Positions 1-9,377 of a stretch of 29,151 bases of DNA are shown here, in pieces. The notes beneath the pieces were generated by a model, which was not told where the DNA came from, ran no database searches, and was given only the letters and a program-made list of their open reading frames with translations. This DNA comes from Fibrobacterales bacterium (GTDB taxonomy: Bacteria; Fibrobacterota; Fibrobacteria; Fibrobacterales; Fibrobacteraceae), in the NCBI GenBank assembly GCA_025997455.1, contig BNUP01000015.1:1-29151 (forward strand), read 5' to 3'. Position 1 is the first letter of the stretch, and every line of letters starts with the position of its first letter. The position numbers were made by a program, and so were the translations under genes.

Positions 1-620
1 TTAGGCTTTGCCTCGATTTAGGTTTGGTATCAAAAGAAGACGGCATACAGGTGGCAAACCCAATATACCGCGAGATTTTGGCAAGGCACATGACTACGGG
101 TGAGCAAAATTCAATTCCCAAGCCCGAGTGGAAATGGAAAAAGGACGATGGCACGCTGGACATGGATGCTTTGCTTAAAGAATTTCAAAAGTTTTGGAGG
201 CGCAATGCGGATATTTGGGAGGAAAAATCCGACTACACGGAGGCATTCCCTCATGCCTTGCTCATGGCTTTTTTGCAAAGGGTTGTGAATGGCAACGGTC
301 GCATAGAAAGAGAGTATGCGGCAGGGCGGGGACGCATGGATTTAATTGTGGAATACGGTGAATCTATAACTATAATCGAGATAAAAATCATCCACTACTA
401 CGATTCTGCGGCATCGGTGAGAGAAGAAGGTTTTGAGCAGATTCGCAAATATCGCGACACCGCAGCACCCGGTGCTCCCTCTTATTTGGTTATTTTTGAC
501 CGCAGGCACATCAAGGCAATCAAAGGCGAAGATGGCAAACGGAGAGACGGGGAACCGGCATCTTGGGACGAGCGCATCACTTGGGAAGTGCAGGACGATA
601 TCACTGTGGTAGGTGGATAA
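1..620 (+). CDS. ATPase/PD-(D/E)XK nuclease-like protein, 3' part (cut by window edge)
   Basis: The reading frame is open from base 3, so this is the C-terminal part of a longer gene and not a gene starting at the TTG at 24. It aligns without gaps of note to the last roughly 210 residues of the complete gene at 18806-20398, starting from RLCLDLGLVS. The visible region holds a nuclease-like core: GRGRMDLIVEY followed by IIEIKI, which fits the D...ExK pattern of the PD-(D/E)XK superfamily. The N-terminal ATPase part lies outside the window. Both copies end in DxTVVGG. Families of this architecture usually occur in many copies per genome and have no firmly established role. The two copies differ at scattered positions, so they are diverged paralogues and not a recent duplication. 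Confidence 0.85.
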   Translation, partial: RLCLDLGLVSKEDGIQVANPIYREILARHMTTGEQNSIPKPEWKWKKDDGTLDMDALLKEFQKFWRRNADIWEEKSDYTEAFPHALLMAFLQRVVNGNGRIEREYAAGRGRMDLIVEYGESITIIEIKIIHYYDSAASVREEGFEQIRKYRDTAAPGAPSYLVIFDRRHIKAIKGEDGKRRDGEPASWDERITWEVQDDITVVGG

Positions 621-691
621 ATGACATTAAAACCCAAACAAACTGTTGGCTTTTAGGTGTGCACCGCTACCCTTTCATTCCGAAAAAAACA

Positions 692-700
692 TTCTACATT
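692..700 (+). promoter_or_regulatory. -10-like box abutting the start codon
   Basis: TTCTACATT ends 7 nt before the ATG at 708. It matches the box found before ten other leading genes here. No Shine-Dalgarno lies between it and the ATG, so the transcript would be leaderless or nearly so (inference). Confidence 0.55.
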
Positions 701-707
701 CAAACTT

Positions 708-1886
708 ATGAATATATCAAAATTTTTGTTTTCGGGTTTATTTGTGGTAGGGTCTGCCTTTGCACAACTCCCTTGGGAAAATAGTTCTTCTTCTGCCGAA
801 GAGACTACAACACCTCCGCCTTCTTACGAAGCAACTTCCAATTCTTCCTCCTCCGCAATCGCTCCGCAAGCGGAAACTATATTCGACCAAGTTCGCGGCT
901 TGGCATACAATCCTTACGGAACAGTTGGTGCGGCATCCAATGTTGCAGATCTCGCAACCACACCAAGTGATATTTACGGTAAAAAATTTGCCTACCTCTC
1001 GCCGAGTGATTTTGTTGGATTCACAGCATTTAACTTGGGTGGCGGTTCCGCACTTTTGGGACTTGGCAATAATTATTATTTATCCGAACTGACCTTAGGT
1101 TATGCAACCGGTGCGTTTGGACTTGCCGTAAAATTGTCTATTGCCAAAGCATGGATATCTGATGATAACTTCGATGTCAGTGAAAGAAGAACTGGTGCAG
1201 GTGACAATGTTGATCTTTATTTTTCGATACCTATATCCATAGGAACTCTTTATGCAAGAGGAGGCTGGCTAACAAACCAAAACAGTTATTCGTCAGATAG
1301 AAACGGAGATGAGTATGGCGAAGATTATTCCTCAATAGAGGCACAAGTCGGATTAACGGGTAAGTTGAGTTCGCTAAACTATGATGCTTATTTAGGTTTT
1401 CTCCGCACAGGCGGCACGCTAATCGATGATGGCGATAAAGCAGTTGATGAAAATACATATACGGCATTCTCCCTTAATTTCAACATAGGCTACCAAGCCC
1501 TCGCAAACGAAAGAGCAAGGGTTCTTGTGGGACTTAATACAAGTGCTTTGGGGATGTTCTATGATGAAGTAGAAAACATAGGCGATAGCGATAGTCAATT
1601 GAGTCTTACGCTCTCCCCTAACATTTTAGCCGAAGTGGCTCTTTTCGATAACTTACTCGCCTTTGGCGGTGCAACACATTCGCTTGTTTTGTTTGGCGGC
1701 GACCTCGACCGAAACGATGACACCTCTTTGTTCGGTATTGTTCAATCGCCAACCACACAAGCATTTGCGGGCTTACGCTGGCAAAAAGACAATTGGGCAC
1801 TTGAGGCTCAAGTTGCGGCAAATCCGTTCGAGGCGTTTAACGGCAACAACATTTTCGCTAACTTTGGCGGATTCATTTATTTCTAG
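708..1886 (+). CDS. Outer-membrane beta-barrel-like protein
   Basis: This is a 392-residue protein. A GTG-initiated longer frame exists from 657, but the ATG at 708 gives a clean signal peptide (MNISKFLFSGLFVVGSAFA, then Q) and has the -10-like box at the expected distance. After cleavage there is a Ser/Pro/Thr-rich linker (SSSSAEETTTPPPS, NSSSS). It is followed by about 320 residues of alternating aromatic/Gly/Asp-turn segments typical of a transmembrane beta-barrel, ending in the aromatic FIYF, as expected of a Bam-recognised C-terminal strand. I recognise no named family; Ser-linker barrels of this style are common in Fibrobacterota. A surface or transport role is inference. The SNF2 gene starts 23 nt downstream. 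Confidence 0.75.
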   Translation: MNISKFLFSGLFVVGSAFAQLPWENSSSSAEETTTPPPSYEATSNSSSSAIAPQAETIFDQVRGLAYNPYGTVGAASNVADLATTPSDIYGKKFAYLSPSDFVGFTAFNLGGGSALLGLGNNYYLSELTLGYATGAFGLAVKLSIAKAWISDDNFDVSERRTGAGDNVDLYFSIPISIGTLYARGGWLTNQNSYSSDRNGDEYGEDYSSIEAQVGLTGKLSSLNYDAYLGFLRTGGTLIDDGDKAVDENTYTAFSLNFNIGYQALANERARVLVGLNTSALGMFYDEVENIGDSDSQLSLTLSPNILAEVALFDNLLAFGGATHSLVLFGGDLDRNDDTSLFGIVQSPTTQAFAGLRWQKDNWALEAQVAANPFEAFNGNNIFANFGGFIYF

Positions 1887-1892
1887 GAGAAA

Positions 1893-1904
1893 TTACTATA
1901 CTTG
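1893..1904 (+). promoter_or_regulatory. -10-like box before the SNF2 helicase
   Basis: TTACTATACTTG ends 5 nt before the ATG at 1910. The AGGAGA at 1885-1890 overlaps the upstream stop and is about 19 nt from the ATG, too far for a normal ribosome site. The gene could be read from this box or through from the upstream gene. Confidence 0.45.
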
Positions 1905-1909
1905 CTATT

Positions 1910-4900
1910 ATGGCAGAGAAATTTGGTAAAACTTGGTGGGGCGAACATTGGCTGCACTCCCTCGAAAATGTGGACTACGATAATCGATTGCCTCGTGGCG
2001 CCTCTTATGCACGGGCGGGGCATGTCAAAGAAATTAAAATAAAAGAAAACCAAATTACCGCAAAAGTTTCGGGCAGCAGACCAACGCCTTACAAGGTAGG
2101 GATTATTGTACCGCCTTTTGGCGACGGGCAAACCGAATCTGCGAAACAAATTGGACTCTTGATGGATAAAATCATTCAACAACCCGCACTCATATCAAAA
2201 CTGCTCAACCGCGAACTCGACCCTGCCATATTGGATATTGCCGAATCTCTTGGGTTAAAAGTGTTTCCCAAGCAATGGACTGATTTTAAAATGAACTGCT
2301 CCTGCCCGGATTGGGCGGTGCCTTGCAAGCATTTGGCATCCGTCGTTTATATTTTAAGCAGAGAAATAGACAATAACCCATTTTTGGTTTTTAGTTTGCA
2401 CGGTGTTGATTTAATAGAAGAACTAAAAAAACGGAATATATTTATTGCAGATCAAAAGAACGCAGAAATTCCAACATTAGAGCAATTATTAAAAGTCAAA
2501 AAAACAACAGACGAAATAGTTCCGGTAGATGCTGTGTACCAAAGAGTAGATTTTTCGCAACTTCAAAATATTTCTGATGCTCTTGTGCAACTTTTACCGG
2601 ACGCTCCGCCATTTTACCCCTCCGGTAATTTCCGTGAAAAATATGCTTTGCAACTCAGCCGTATCTCTAAAGATGCTTCGAGAATTCTCGCCAAAAAATT
2701 GGATTTAGTAGGCAAAGATTTTCCAATAACCGTCCGCACTACCATATCATTAGCCATTGACTATAACAACAAAATAGAAGGTGCGGATTTAAACTTGCTT
2801 ATCCCTGCCATATTTAAACTCGACCCTGATTTTTTGCCCGACTACGAGCCATCCGTTTCGGCTTTCCATAAAATTTTGTTTGCTTCGCTCCATTTGCTCG
2901 CGAACGGAATGGTAATACCGCAAATTGTGCAACTAAAAAATAAAAGGTTTATTGTGCGTTGGCTTCCGGCAAGTATGGATTCCAGAGTAAAAATTATTGT
3001 CAAAAAATTATCCGAAATTTTGCCAAGTAATCTATTATTTGTGAATAAAAAAACGGTAGAAAATCAAACGACGGAACTTTTATCTCTATTCATCGGTAAT
3101 ATACAGGCATCTTTAACAAAATCAGATTACAGGGATTTATTTGAAGTATTGTTTTTTAAAAATGAATCTTACGCCTTTGCAGATGTTGGCGAAGCAGCAC
3201 TCCCGGGCGGTATAAAAGTTTGGCTAAACCGTTATTACCTAACGGCTGAAACCTATAAACCGGTCATCACGGTAGAAGAACTGCCCCAAGAACAATTTGA
3301 AGTGCAGGTAAGCGTAGAGGATACTCGCACTCCCGAACAACTGCCCATACCGTTAGAGAATATTCTAAAGCAAAAACAATACGAACAAACGCGGTTTAAA
3401 ATTCTGCAAAGCATTTCTTTATTAACTCCGTTTATCCGCGGGTTAGATACTCAAATTAATTTAGGCGGGGATTCTCCCATTCGTTTTAATACAGAAGAAT
3501 TCGCGCCATTTTTGATGGATGTTTTACCTGCGGTTCGGTTGTTGGACATTAAAATATTGCTGCCTAAAGCCTTGCAAGAACTGATTCGCCCCAAAGTATC
3601 GGTCAAGTTAAAAAAGAATTCGGATAGCAAGGGCTTTGTGCGCTTAGAAGATTTGCTCTCTTTTGATTGGCAAGTAGCGATTGGCGACAAGGTAATCTCT
3701 CCCGAAGAATTTAATAAGTTGATTAACAATGCCTCAAAGTTGTTTAAGTTCAAAGAAAATTATATTTACGCAAGCGAGGCAGACCTTGAAAAATTAAAGA
3801 AAGTTTTTGCAAATAATAAACCTCTTAACTCTTATCAATTATTACAAACTGCCCTTGCCGAAGAATTTGAGGGAGCACCCATCACTCTAACTGACGAAGT
3901 GCAAAAACTAATCCAAGAATTAACCCAAAGTGAAACCATCCCCCTCCCGCAAGGCTTAAACGCCACGCTCCGCCCTTACCAAGAACGCGGATTTTCATGG
4001 ATGTACCGCAACAGCAAGATAGGTTTTGGAAGCGTTATCGCAGACGATATGGGCTTAGGAAAAACATTGCAGGTCATCTCTCTCTTGCTAAAACTTAAAG
4101 AAGAAAAAGCCCTTGATAAAAAACAAAAAGCCTTAGTGGTTGCCCCAACCGGTCTCTTAACCAATTGGCAAGCAGAAATCGCCAAGTTTGCACCCACCCT
4201 CTCTACGAGCGTTTTTCACGGAAGCGCCCGTGATTTAAAACTGTTTGAAGAAGATATTATGCTAACCACTTACGGCGTTTTACGGAGCGATGCCGACTTG
4301 CTCAAAAAACAAAAATGGCTGGTGATGGTCATTGACGAGGCACAAAACATTAAAAACCACGATACGGCACAATCCAAAGCGGTAAAGAGCATTGGTGCGA
4401 ATATCCGTATTGCGATGAGCGGAACTCCGGTAGAGAATCGCCTCACCGAATTTTGGTCGATTATGGACTACACTAACAAGGGATATTTAGGGACAGTTCA
4501 AACATTTAAAAACGATTACGCAAGTCCTATCCAAGTGTTCAATGACGAGCAAGTCGCCACAAAATTCAAAAAAATAACTGCACCCTTTATGATGCGCCGC
4601 ATGAAATCCGATAAATCCGTTATTGCCGATTTGCCGGATAAAATTGAGCAAAATCAATTTGCGGAACTTTCTAAGCAGCAAGCCGCCCTATATCAAAAAA
4701 CGATGCATGCGGCGATGGAAGAGATTGAGGGTTTTAAGGCTACCGACAATCAAAGTCTGTTTAAGCGGCAAGGTTTGGTGCTGCAAATGATTTTAGCGTT
4801 AAAACAAATTTGCAATCATCCCACGAATTTTTTAAAAAACAAAAAATACGACCCAACCATCTCCGGCAAAACGGAACTCCTTTTTGAGTTGCTCGACAGC

Positions 4901-5377
4901 ATTAACGAGAGCGGAGAGAAGGTATTGATTTTTACGCAGTTTACTGAAATGGGAGATTTATTGCAACGATTTATTGCCGAGCGATTTGGAGAAAAACCGC
5001 AGTTCTATCACGGCGGCTGTAACATAAAACAACGCGAAGAAATGGTGAAGAATTTTCAGAACAACAAAGCCGACAAGATTTTTATCTTATCGCTTAAAGC
5101 CGCAGGCACGGGACTTAACTTGACCGCGGCATCGCATGTTATTCACTATGATTTGTGGTGGAACCCGGCGGTAGAAAACCAAGCCACTGACCGTGCCTAC
5201 CGTATTGGACAAAAGAAAACCGTTATGGTACACCGTATGATTTGCAAAAATACTTTTGAAGAGAAAATAGACGAGATGATCCAACAGAAAAAGCGTTTGG
5301 CAAATATGACCGTCGCTAGCGGCGAGAATTGGATTGGCAAATTGAGCAATAAGGAACTAAGAGAAATATTTGGATGA
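1910..5377 (+). CDS. SWIM zinc-finger SNF2-family DEAD/DEAH-box helicase
   Basis: This is a 1155-residue protein of the HepA/RapA-like SNF2 ATPase group, which translocate on double-stranded DNA and remodel protein-DNA complexes. A SWIM zinc finger (C130-x-C132-x6-C139-x-H141) is near the N-terminus, followed by a long central region. The SNF2 motor lies in the last 500 residues: Walker A DDMGLGKT at about 711-718, the DEAQ Walker B box at about 808, SGTPVENRL (motif III), then the second RecA lobe with FTQFTEMGDLLQRF and the motif VI region DRAYRIGQ at about 1094-1101. All key motifs are intact and the length is normal for SWIM-SNF2 proteins. The bacterial function of this subgroup is not settled. 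It could aid transcription recycling or DNA repair; it is not next to recognisable phage-defence genes here. Confidence 0.93.
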   Translation: MAEKFGKTWWGEHWLHSLENVDYDNRLPRGASYARAGHVKEIKIKENQITAKVSGSRPTPYKVGIIVPPFGDGQTESAKQIGLLMDKIIQQPALISKLLNRELDPAILDIAESLGLKVFPKQWTDFKMNCSCPDWAVPCKHLASVVYILSREIDNNPFLVFSLHGVDLIEELKKRNIFIADQKNAEIPTLEQLLKVKKTTDEIVPVDAVYQRVDFSQLQNISDALVQLLPDAPPFYPSGNFREKYALQLSRISKDASRILAKKLDLVGKDFPITVRTTISLAIDYNNKIEGADLNLLIPAIFKLDPDFLPDYEPSVSAFHKILFASLHLLANGMVIPQIVQLKNKRFIVRWLPASMDSRVKIIVKKLSEILPSNLLFVNKKTVENQTTELLSLFIGNIQASLTKSDYRDLFEVLFFKNESYAFADVGEAALPGGIKVWLNRYYLTAETYKPVITVEELPQEQFEVQVSVEDTRTPEQLPIPLENILKQKQYEQTRFKILQSISLLTPFIRGLDTQINLGGDSPIRFNTEEFAPFLMDVLPAVRLLDIKILLPKALQELIRPKVSVKLKKNSDSKGFVRLEDLLSFDWQVAIGDKVISPEEFNKLINNASKLFKFKENYIYASEADLEKLKKVFANNKPLNSYQLLQTALAEEFEGAPITLTDEVQKLIQELTQSETIPLPQGLNATLRPYQERGFSWMYRNSKIGFGSVIADDMGLGKTLQVISLLLKLKEEKALDKKQKALVVAPTGLLTNWQAEIAKFAPTLSTSVFHGSARDLKLFEEDIMLTTYGVLRSDADLLKKQKWLVMVIDEAQNIKNHDTAQSKAVKSIGANIRIAMSGTPVENRLTEFWSIMDYTNKGYLGTVQTFKNDYASPIQVFNDEQVATKFKKITAPFMMRRMKSDKSVIADLPDKIEQNQFAELSKQQAALYQKTMHAAMEEIEGFKATDNQSLFKRQGLVLQMILALKQICNHPTNFLKNKKYDPTISGKTELLFELLDSINESGEKVLIFTQFTEMGDLLQRFIAERFGEKPQFYHGGCNIKQREEMVKNFQNNKADKIFILSLKAAGTGLNLTAASHVIHYDLWWNPAVENQATDRAYRIGQKKTVMVHRMICKNTFEEKIDEMIQQKKRLANMTVASGENWIGKLSNKELREIFG

Positions 5378-5388
5378 ACCACCCCAAA

Positions 5389-5398
5389 TTTCTACCTT
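5389..5398 (+). promoter_or_regulatory. -10-like box before the PHP hydrolase
   Basis: TTTCTACCTT ends 7 nt before the ATG at 5406 and no Shine-Dalgarno is present. It decides the start: the longer frame from TTG 5370 would begin inside the SNF2 gene and upstream of this box. Confidence 0.6.
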
Positions 5399-5405
5399 AC
5401 CAGCA

Positions 5406-6842
5406 ATGTTGCATTACGCCGAAACGCATTTCAGATTTCCCGTATCTCGCCTTTATCGCAAAGAGCCTGACATTCTAATAGACACGCCTTTTCAAATTGA
5501 CCCGAATGTTGAATGTCCCGTTTGGTTAATCTCGCGAAATACCGACTGCTACCCTGTTTATATAAATGAAATTTTCGGTGAATGGAAAAACGAGAAAGAC
5601 GAAAAAATCGTTTTCAAAATTCCCTTTCAAAAAAAACTCACTGAGCATTTTCATTTTGAGGAATTGAAGTTTGCAAAACCGCCCGCAGGTTCGGGATTTT
5701 ATTTATTGCAGATTTTTATAAAATATGAAATAGGCGAAAAAACAAAAATTTGCGAAAGGTGGAATTATCCCTTTCTGCACCCAAAACCGATTGTCGTTAA
5801 TTTTTTGAGAGAACCGCAACCCAAACCGAAAAACTGGGTTGCAGGTGAAACCCACTGCCATTCAAACTACACAGCCGATTCCATTGAATTCGGGGCATCG
5901 CCTGCCGTTCTGCAAAAAGCGGCAAAAGCATTGGGACTTGATTTTGTTTGCATAACCGACCACTCTTACGATTTATTAAACGATGTTAATTTTCAAAAAC
6001 TGAAAAAAGACGTTGCAGAATTGAACTCCGCAAATTGCGATAATACGGCGGATAAAATGCCTTTGCTTATTGCAGGTGAAGAAATTTCCTGCGGAAGTCA
6101 TCGCAGGGAAAATGTCCATTTGCTCGCTTACAATAATGAGCATTATGTTGAGGGGCACGGCGACGGCGGGCGCAGATGGTGGAACACAAGTCCGGATTTA
6201 ACCGTTGCGGAGGCGGCAAAAAAAGTCGGTTCCGCTTGTTTTGCCGCACACCCCAAACTTGAAATGATGGGTGTTGAACGACTTTTGCTGAAAAGAGGTC
6301 ATTGGCATTTAGATGATATTCTCGGCATTGAAGGCGGCGGAGTTGAATTTTGGAACGGATACCGCGGAAGAGATTTTTATGAAGGACGAAAGTTGTGGAT
6401 AGAATGCCTTTTGCGCGGACACCGTATTTTGCCTTGGGGCGGCAACGATGCACACGGAGATTTGAACAGTTATGTCGCGTTAAAAAAGCCGCTTTGGAGT
6501 TTGAAGTGCAACCAAGAGCATATTTTTGGTAATGTGAGAACCGTTTTGCCGAATTTTCCGCCAACGGAAAGCAATTTGTATATCACCGACGGACCCGCTT
6601 TACACATAGAACAAGTTGGCAATAAATGCCTTTTGCACGCAAAAAGCAATGCTGATTTTGGGGAATTTTTGAGCATTACGCTTTTCAAAGGCGAAAGAGG
6701 AAAGCACTTTGAACGCACAATATCATTCTCCGACAACAATTTTGAATTTTCACTTGATGATTGTCTTTATGCGAGGGCGGAATGCGAAACGACATTTGGA
6801 AAATTTGCAATGACAGCGGCGATTTATTCGCCTCTTGCGTAA
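5406..6842 (+). CDS. PHP-domain metallohydrolase (CehA/McbA-like)
   Basis: This is a 478-residue protein with a PHP-type metal-binding phosphoesterase/hydrolase domain. An N-terminal beta-rich region (about 1-140) precedes the catalytic part, as in CehA/McbA-family proteins. Metal ligands visible are H150 and H152 in GETHCHSNYTAD, D185 and H186 in ITDHSYD, a later GEEISCG, FAAHPKLE, and the C-terminal GNDAHGD at about 347. The ATG at 5406 is preferred to TTG 5370 because of the -10-like box between them. The 3' end overlaps the next gene by 61 nt, so the two are probably co-transcribed. The substrate is unknown; known members hydrolyse carbamates or phosphoesters. There is no signal peptide, so it should be cytoplasmic. 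Confidence 0.85.
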   Translation: MLHYAETHFRFPVSRLYRKEPDILIDTPFQIDPNVECPVWLISRNTDCYPVYINEIFGEWKNEKDEKIVFKIPFQKKLTEHFHFEELKFAKPPAGSGFYLLQIFIKYEIGEKTKICERWNYPFLHPKPIVVNFLREPQPKPKNWVAGETHCHSNYTADSIEFGASPAVLQKAAKALGLDFVCITDHSYDLLNDVNFQKLKKDVAELNSANCDNTADKMPLLIAGEEISCGSHRRENVHLLAYNNEHYVEGHGDGGRRWWNTSPDLTVAEAAKKVGSACFAAHPKLEMMGVERLLLKRGHWHLDDILGIEGGGVEFWNGYRGRDFYEGRKLWIECLLRGHRILPWGGNDAHGDLNSYVALKKPLWSLKCNQEHIFGNVRTVLPNFPPTESNLYITDGPALHIEQVGNKCLLHAKSNADFGEFLSITLFKGERGKHFERTISFSDNNFEFSLDDCLYARAECETTFGKFAMTAAIYSPLA

Positions 6843-7810
6843 TTGCAATTTCAAAAAACGGCGAAACCGAATACTTAAATTATAACTGCGAAACGGACAG
6901 TATTTTTGATTGCGCCTCCATAACCAAATCAATGCCGACTGCCTACTTAGCATTAAAAGCGATAGAAAACGGCGACTTAAAATTGAACACCGCCGTAAAA
7001 AGTATTTTACCCGAATACGAAAATCCCGATGCGACAATCTTTAATCTCTTAACACATTCTTTAGATTATCGTTTTCCGATGAGTTCGTTAAAGGACTTTT
7101 CGCCAAATAAAATTTGGGAGAAAATATGCACGCACAAATTTGAAATTCCGCCGGGGAAACTCTTCAACTACGGTAATGCAAACAGCATAATTCTCGGACG
7201 GGTTTTAGAAAAAATTTATAACTCTCCGCTTGATAAACTTGCAAAGGAAAAAGTTTTTATTCCGTTTGGAATGAACAGCACGGGTTGGCATCCCTTAGAA
7301 TGGGCAGACCCTGCACGCATAATTCCCACAGAAATTTGTACTTGGCGCGGGCGGGAGTTGCGGGGTGAAACTCACGATGAAAGTGCGTGGAAATTGGAAA
7401 AAGAATTTGGCACGGTAGGTTCTGCGGGCGTATTTAGCACTGCCCCCGATATAATAAAGTTTTTGGATAATATTTATGGAAGTTCAAATTTTATTTTAGA
7501 TTGTTTAACAAAAAATGCATTTTTGGATTCCCGCCTGCGCGGGAATGACAGGAAGGAACACGGGAATAACACTCTGCCTTGCACCGCACTTGGCTTTGAA
7601 CTCAATAATCCAAAATTTATGGGAAATTCATTTTCAAAAGAAAAACCCGTCTTTGGAAAAACGGGTTTCACGGGGACAAGTTTTATATGCCGTCCTGCGG
7701 ACAAAACGGCATTGGTCATACTTAGCAACTACACCTACCCGCACCGAAAACCGAATGCGGATAGGATAAATGCATTCCGCGCACAAATGGCGGATTTAGC
7801 ACTTACTTAA
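6782..7810 (+). CDS. Serine hydrolase, beta-lactamase/esterase family
   Basis: This is a 342-residue protein of the class C beta-lactamase-like family (Pfam Beta-lactamase type). The catalytic SxxK is S46-I-T-K49, the YxN motif is Y130-G-N132, and the third motif is KTGFTGT at about 293-299. All three active-site signatures are therefore present. The start at ATG 6782 is supported by GAGGGCGGA just upstream; the frame also runs to TTG 6761, which is less likely. The gene overlaps the PHP gene by 61 nt. No signal peptide is visible, which favours a cytoplasmic esterase/amidase over a periplasmic drug-resistance enzyme. A palindromic repeat is inserted in frame at residues about 248-256 between the YxN and KTG motifs. 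The 3' end overlaps the convergent gene by 8 nt. Confidence 0.88.
   Translation: MRNDIWKICNDSGDLFASCVIAISKNGETEYLNYNCETDSIFDCASITKSMPTAYLALKAIENGDLKLNTAVKSILPEYENPDATIFNLLTHSLDYRFPMSSLKDFSPNKIWEKICTHKFEIPPGKLFNYGNANSIILGRVLEKIYNSPLDKLAKEKVFIPFGMNSTGWHPLEWADPARIIPTEICTWRGRELRGETHDESAWKLEKEFGTVGSAGVFSTAPDIIKFLDNIYGSSNFILDCLTKNAFLDSRLRGNDRKEHGNNTLPCTALGFELNNPKFMGNSFSKEKPVFGKTGFTGTSFICRPADKTALVILSNYTYPHRKPNADRINAFRAQMADLALT
7527..7546. repeat. dRS3-like palindrome inside a coding region
   Basis: The sequence is ATTCCC, 8 nt, GGGAAT, followed by GACA. This fits the ATTCCC-N8-GGGAAT form described as dRS3 in Neisseria and seen as dispersed repeats elsewhere. It is read in frame in the serine hydrolase as LDSRLRGND. 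A near-identical core lies at 16681-16697. Confidence 0.7.
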
Positions 7811-9377
7811 CAGATACCTTCACAATTTTACTGCTTGAACCTGCTTTAACAGACACATAGTAAATGCCTGCCTGCAAATTATTGAATGATACAACGCTCG
7901 AACCTGCGGAAACGCGTTTGCTCAAAACCCGCTCGCCGTTCAAACCATAAACCGAAACGGCTGCCGAACGATCAGATGAAATGCTTAAACCGTTAGCCAC
8001 GGCAAATACATTTAAACCACTGACAACTATCGGATTATGTGCAATTGGCGTTAATTTACCCGAATTTATGGTTATGTTATTTGAAGGAGCAACATCTCCT
8101 TCAACAGTCCCGCCTGCCGCTGTTAAGCAAACGAGGTTGTCTATCATTAAATCAACAGTTCCATTAGGATTATTTTTTCCGTCCATTGCCCAAGCAATTT
8201 TAGTCACTTTTTCAAGTGCGACTGTTCCGGCGGTACCGGTTGCTTCTGTGCAGTCTGCTCCGTTCCAAGTAAAGTTTTTCAATCCAATATCGCCAAACGG
8301 AACAGTAACCTTTGTCCAATTTGCAGCCACAGTCGTTATCTTTTTGCCCCATTTGTTAGAGCCACCACCATTAGCAGAATCGGCACCACAAACATCTCTT
8401 GCGTCAAATTCAAGCACAAAATCGTGTTTTGCTCCTCTATAATAATACGAGAACCCACTCACGCAGTCGGCAGGAGAATGTGTGTCAGTAGTTTCCACAG
8501 TTAAGCCAAGAGAACCACCGCTATAAGGAGATGCGTCTGCATCCTTTATTGCCAATTGTTTTAATTTTGCAACACCCTCATCGTTAATGATCAATCCGTC
8601 CGTATTTTTTTTATTTGCAACAGTTGCAGTGTTATGAACTTCACCCCACACATAATCACCGTAAGCAGTTACTGTATTGTAGCCATCTGCATCTTCAACT
8701 CCCGCGATAAGATAGTTACCGACTTCGCCGCTACCGCCTGCACTGGAACTTGAACCACCGCCCGCAGAGGAAGAAGAAGGCGTTGTGCCGCCACTTGTGA
8801 GGCAGGTAATGTCGTCAATTTCTAAACTCAAGCCGGTAACATCTGAACCAGAAACTCCCGCTTTGAAACTCCAAGAAAGTTGAGATACATCACTTAAGTC
8901 TAAATCATAAGCGGTTCCATATTCAGCAGATAAGTCGCTAAACGGAACGCTTACAACTTTCGCGTTTGTGCTTACAGGAATATTTTTTACATGTTGCCCG
9001 GAATCTTTGGGTTTGCTATCCATTTCTACCGCAAACTGAACTATCGCACTATTTTTCAACTTAAAAGAAATACCCGTGCATTCTGTAATTGCATGCGGGG
9101 TTCCGGGTGCGGCTTTAACAAAAACTGCACCGGCACCGCTAGTTCCTAACTCTACATTTATTAATTCACCATATTCTCCATTTGGAGTTAGCCATGGATC
9201 ACCTTCCGAATATGGATTTTCAGGATTTCCTAAAACGGCATCGCCCCATGTAAAAGCACCGGAATAATCGCCGAAAGCAGATGTTTCACCACTAAAATCT
9301 TCAATGACAAAATCCGCCCACGCACCACCTGCCAAAATACCCACTGCGGCAACACCCGCAAAAATTTTTCTGTTCAT
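7803..9377 (-). CDS. Secreted two-module protein with T9SS-like C-terminal tail
   Basis: This is a 524-residue protein. The start is the ATG at 9377 (complement): it gives the signal peptide MNRKIFAGVAAVGILAGGAWA and has AGGGG about 6 nt upstream. The in-frame extension to 9647 is low-complexity and overlaps the divergent genes. After the signal come a beta-sandwich module beginning DFVIEDFSGE, a Ser/Gly linker (PSSSSAGGGSSSSAGG), and a second module of similar shape, each ending in a DDI/DNLVCLT strand. The final 80 residues (SVYGLNGERVLSK...NLQAGIYYVSV...KIVKVSVK) look like a type IX secretion/Por sorting tail. The modules resemble galactose-binding-like carbohydrate-binding domains (CBM11/30 style). 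That is a structural impression, and no catalytic domain is present. A cell-surface or secreted polysaccharide-binding role is inferred. Confidence 0.75.
   Translation of the reverse strand: MNRKIFAGVAAVGILAGGAWADFVIEDFSGETSAFGDYSGAFTWGDAVLGNPENPYSEGDPWLTPNGEYGELINVELGTSGAGAVFVKAAPGTPHAITECTGISFKLKNSAIVQFAVEMDSKPKDSGQHVKNIPVSTNAKVVSVPFSDLSAEYGTAYDLDLSDVSQLSWSFKAGVSGSDVTGLSLEIDDITCLTSGGTTPSSSSAGGGSSSSAGGSGEVGNYLIAGVEDADGYNTVTAYGDYVWGEVHNTATVANKKNTDGLIINDEGVAKLKQLAIKDADASPYSGGSLGLTVETTDTHSPADCVSGFSYYYRGAKHDFVLEFDARDVCGADSANGGGSNKWGKKITTVAANWTKVTVPFGDIGLKNFTWNGADCTEATGTAGTVALEKVTKIAWAMDGKNNPNGTVDLMIDNLVCLTAAGGTVEGDVAPSNNITINSGKLTPIAHNPIVVSGLNVFAVANGLSISSDRSAAVSVYGLNGERVLSKRVSAGSSVVSFNNLQAGIYYVSVKAGSSSKIVKVSVK

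Noticed and set aside
657..707. Longer start (GTG 657) for the outer-membrane protein
   Set aside because: It would put 17 residues before the signal peptide and lie upstream of the -10-like box; ATG 708 explains both.
5370..5405. TTG 5370 start for the PHP hydrolase
   Set aside because: It overlaps the SNF2 end and lies upstream of the promoter-like box at 5389-5398; there is no ribosome site.
6067..6564. 165-codon minus-strand ORF inside the PHP gene
   Set aside because: It lies fully within a well-supported gene with conserved metal ligands, and its translation has no recognisable features.
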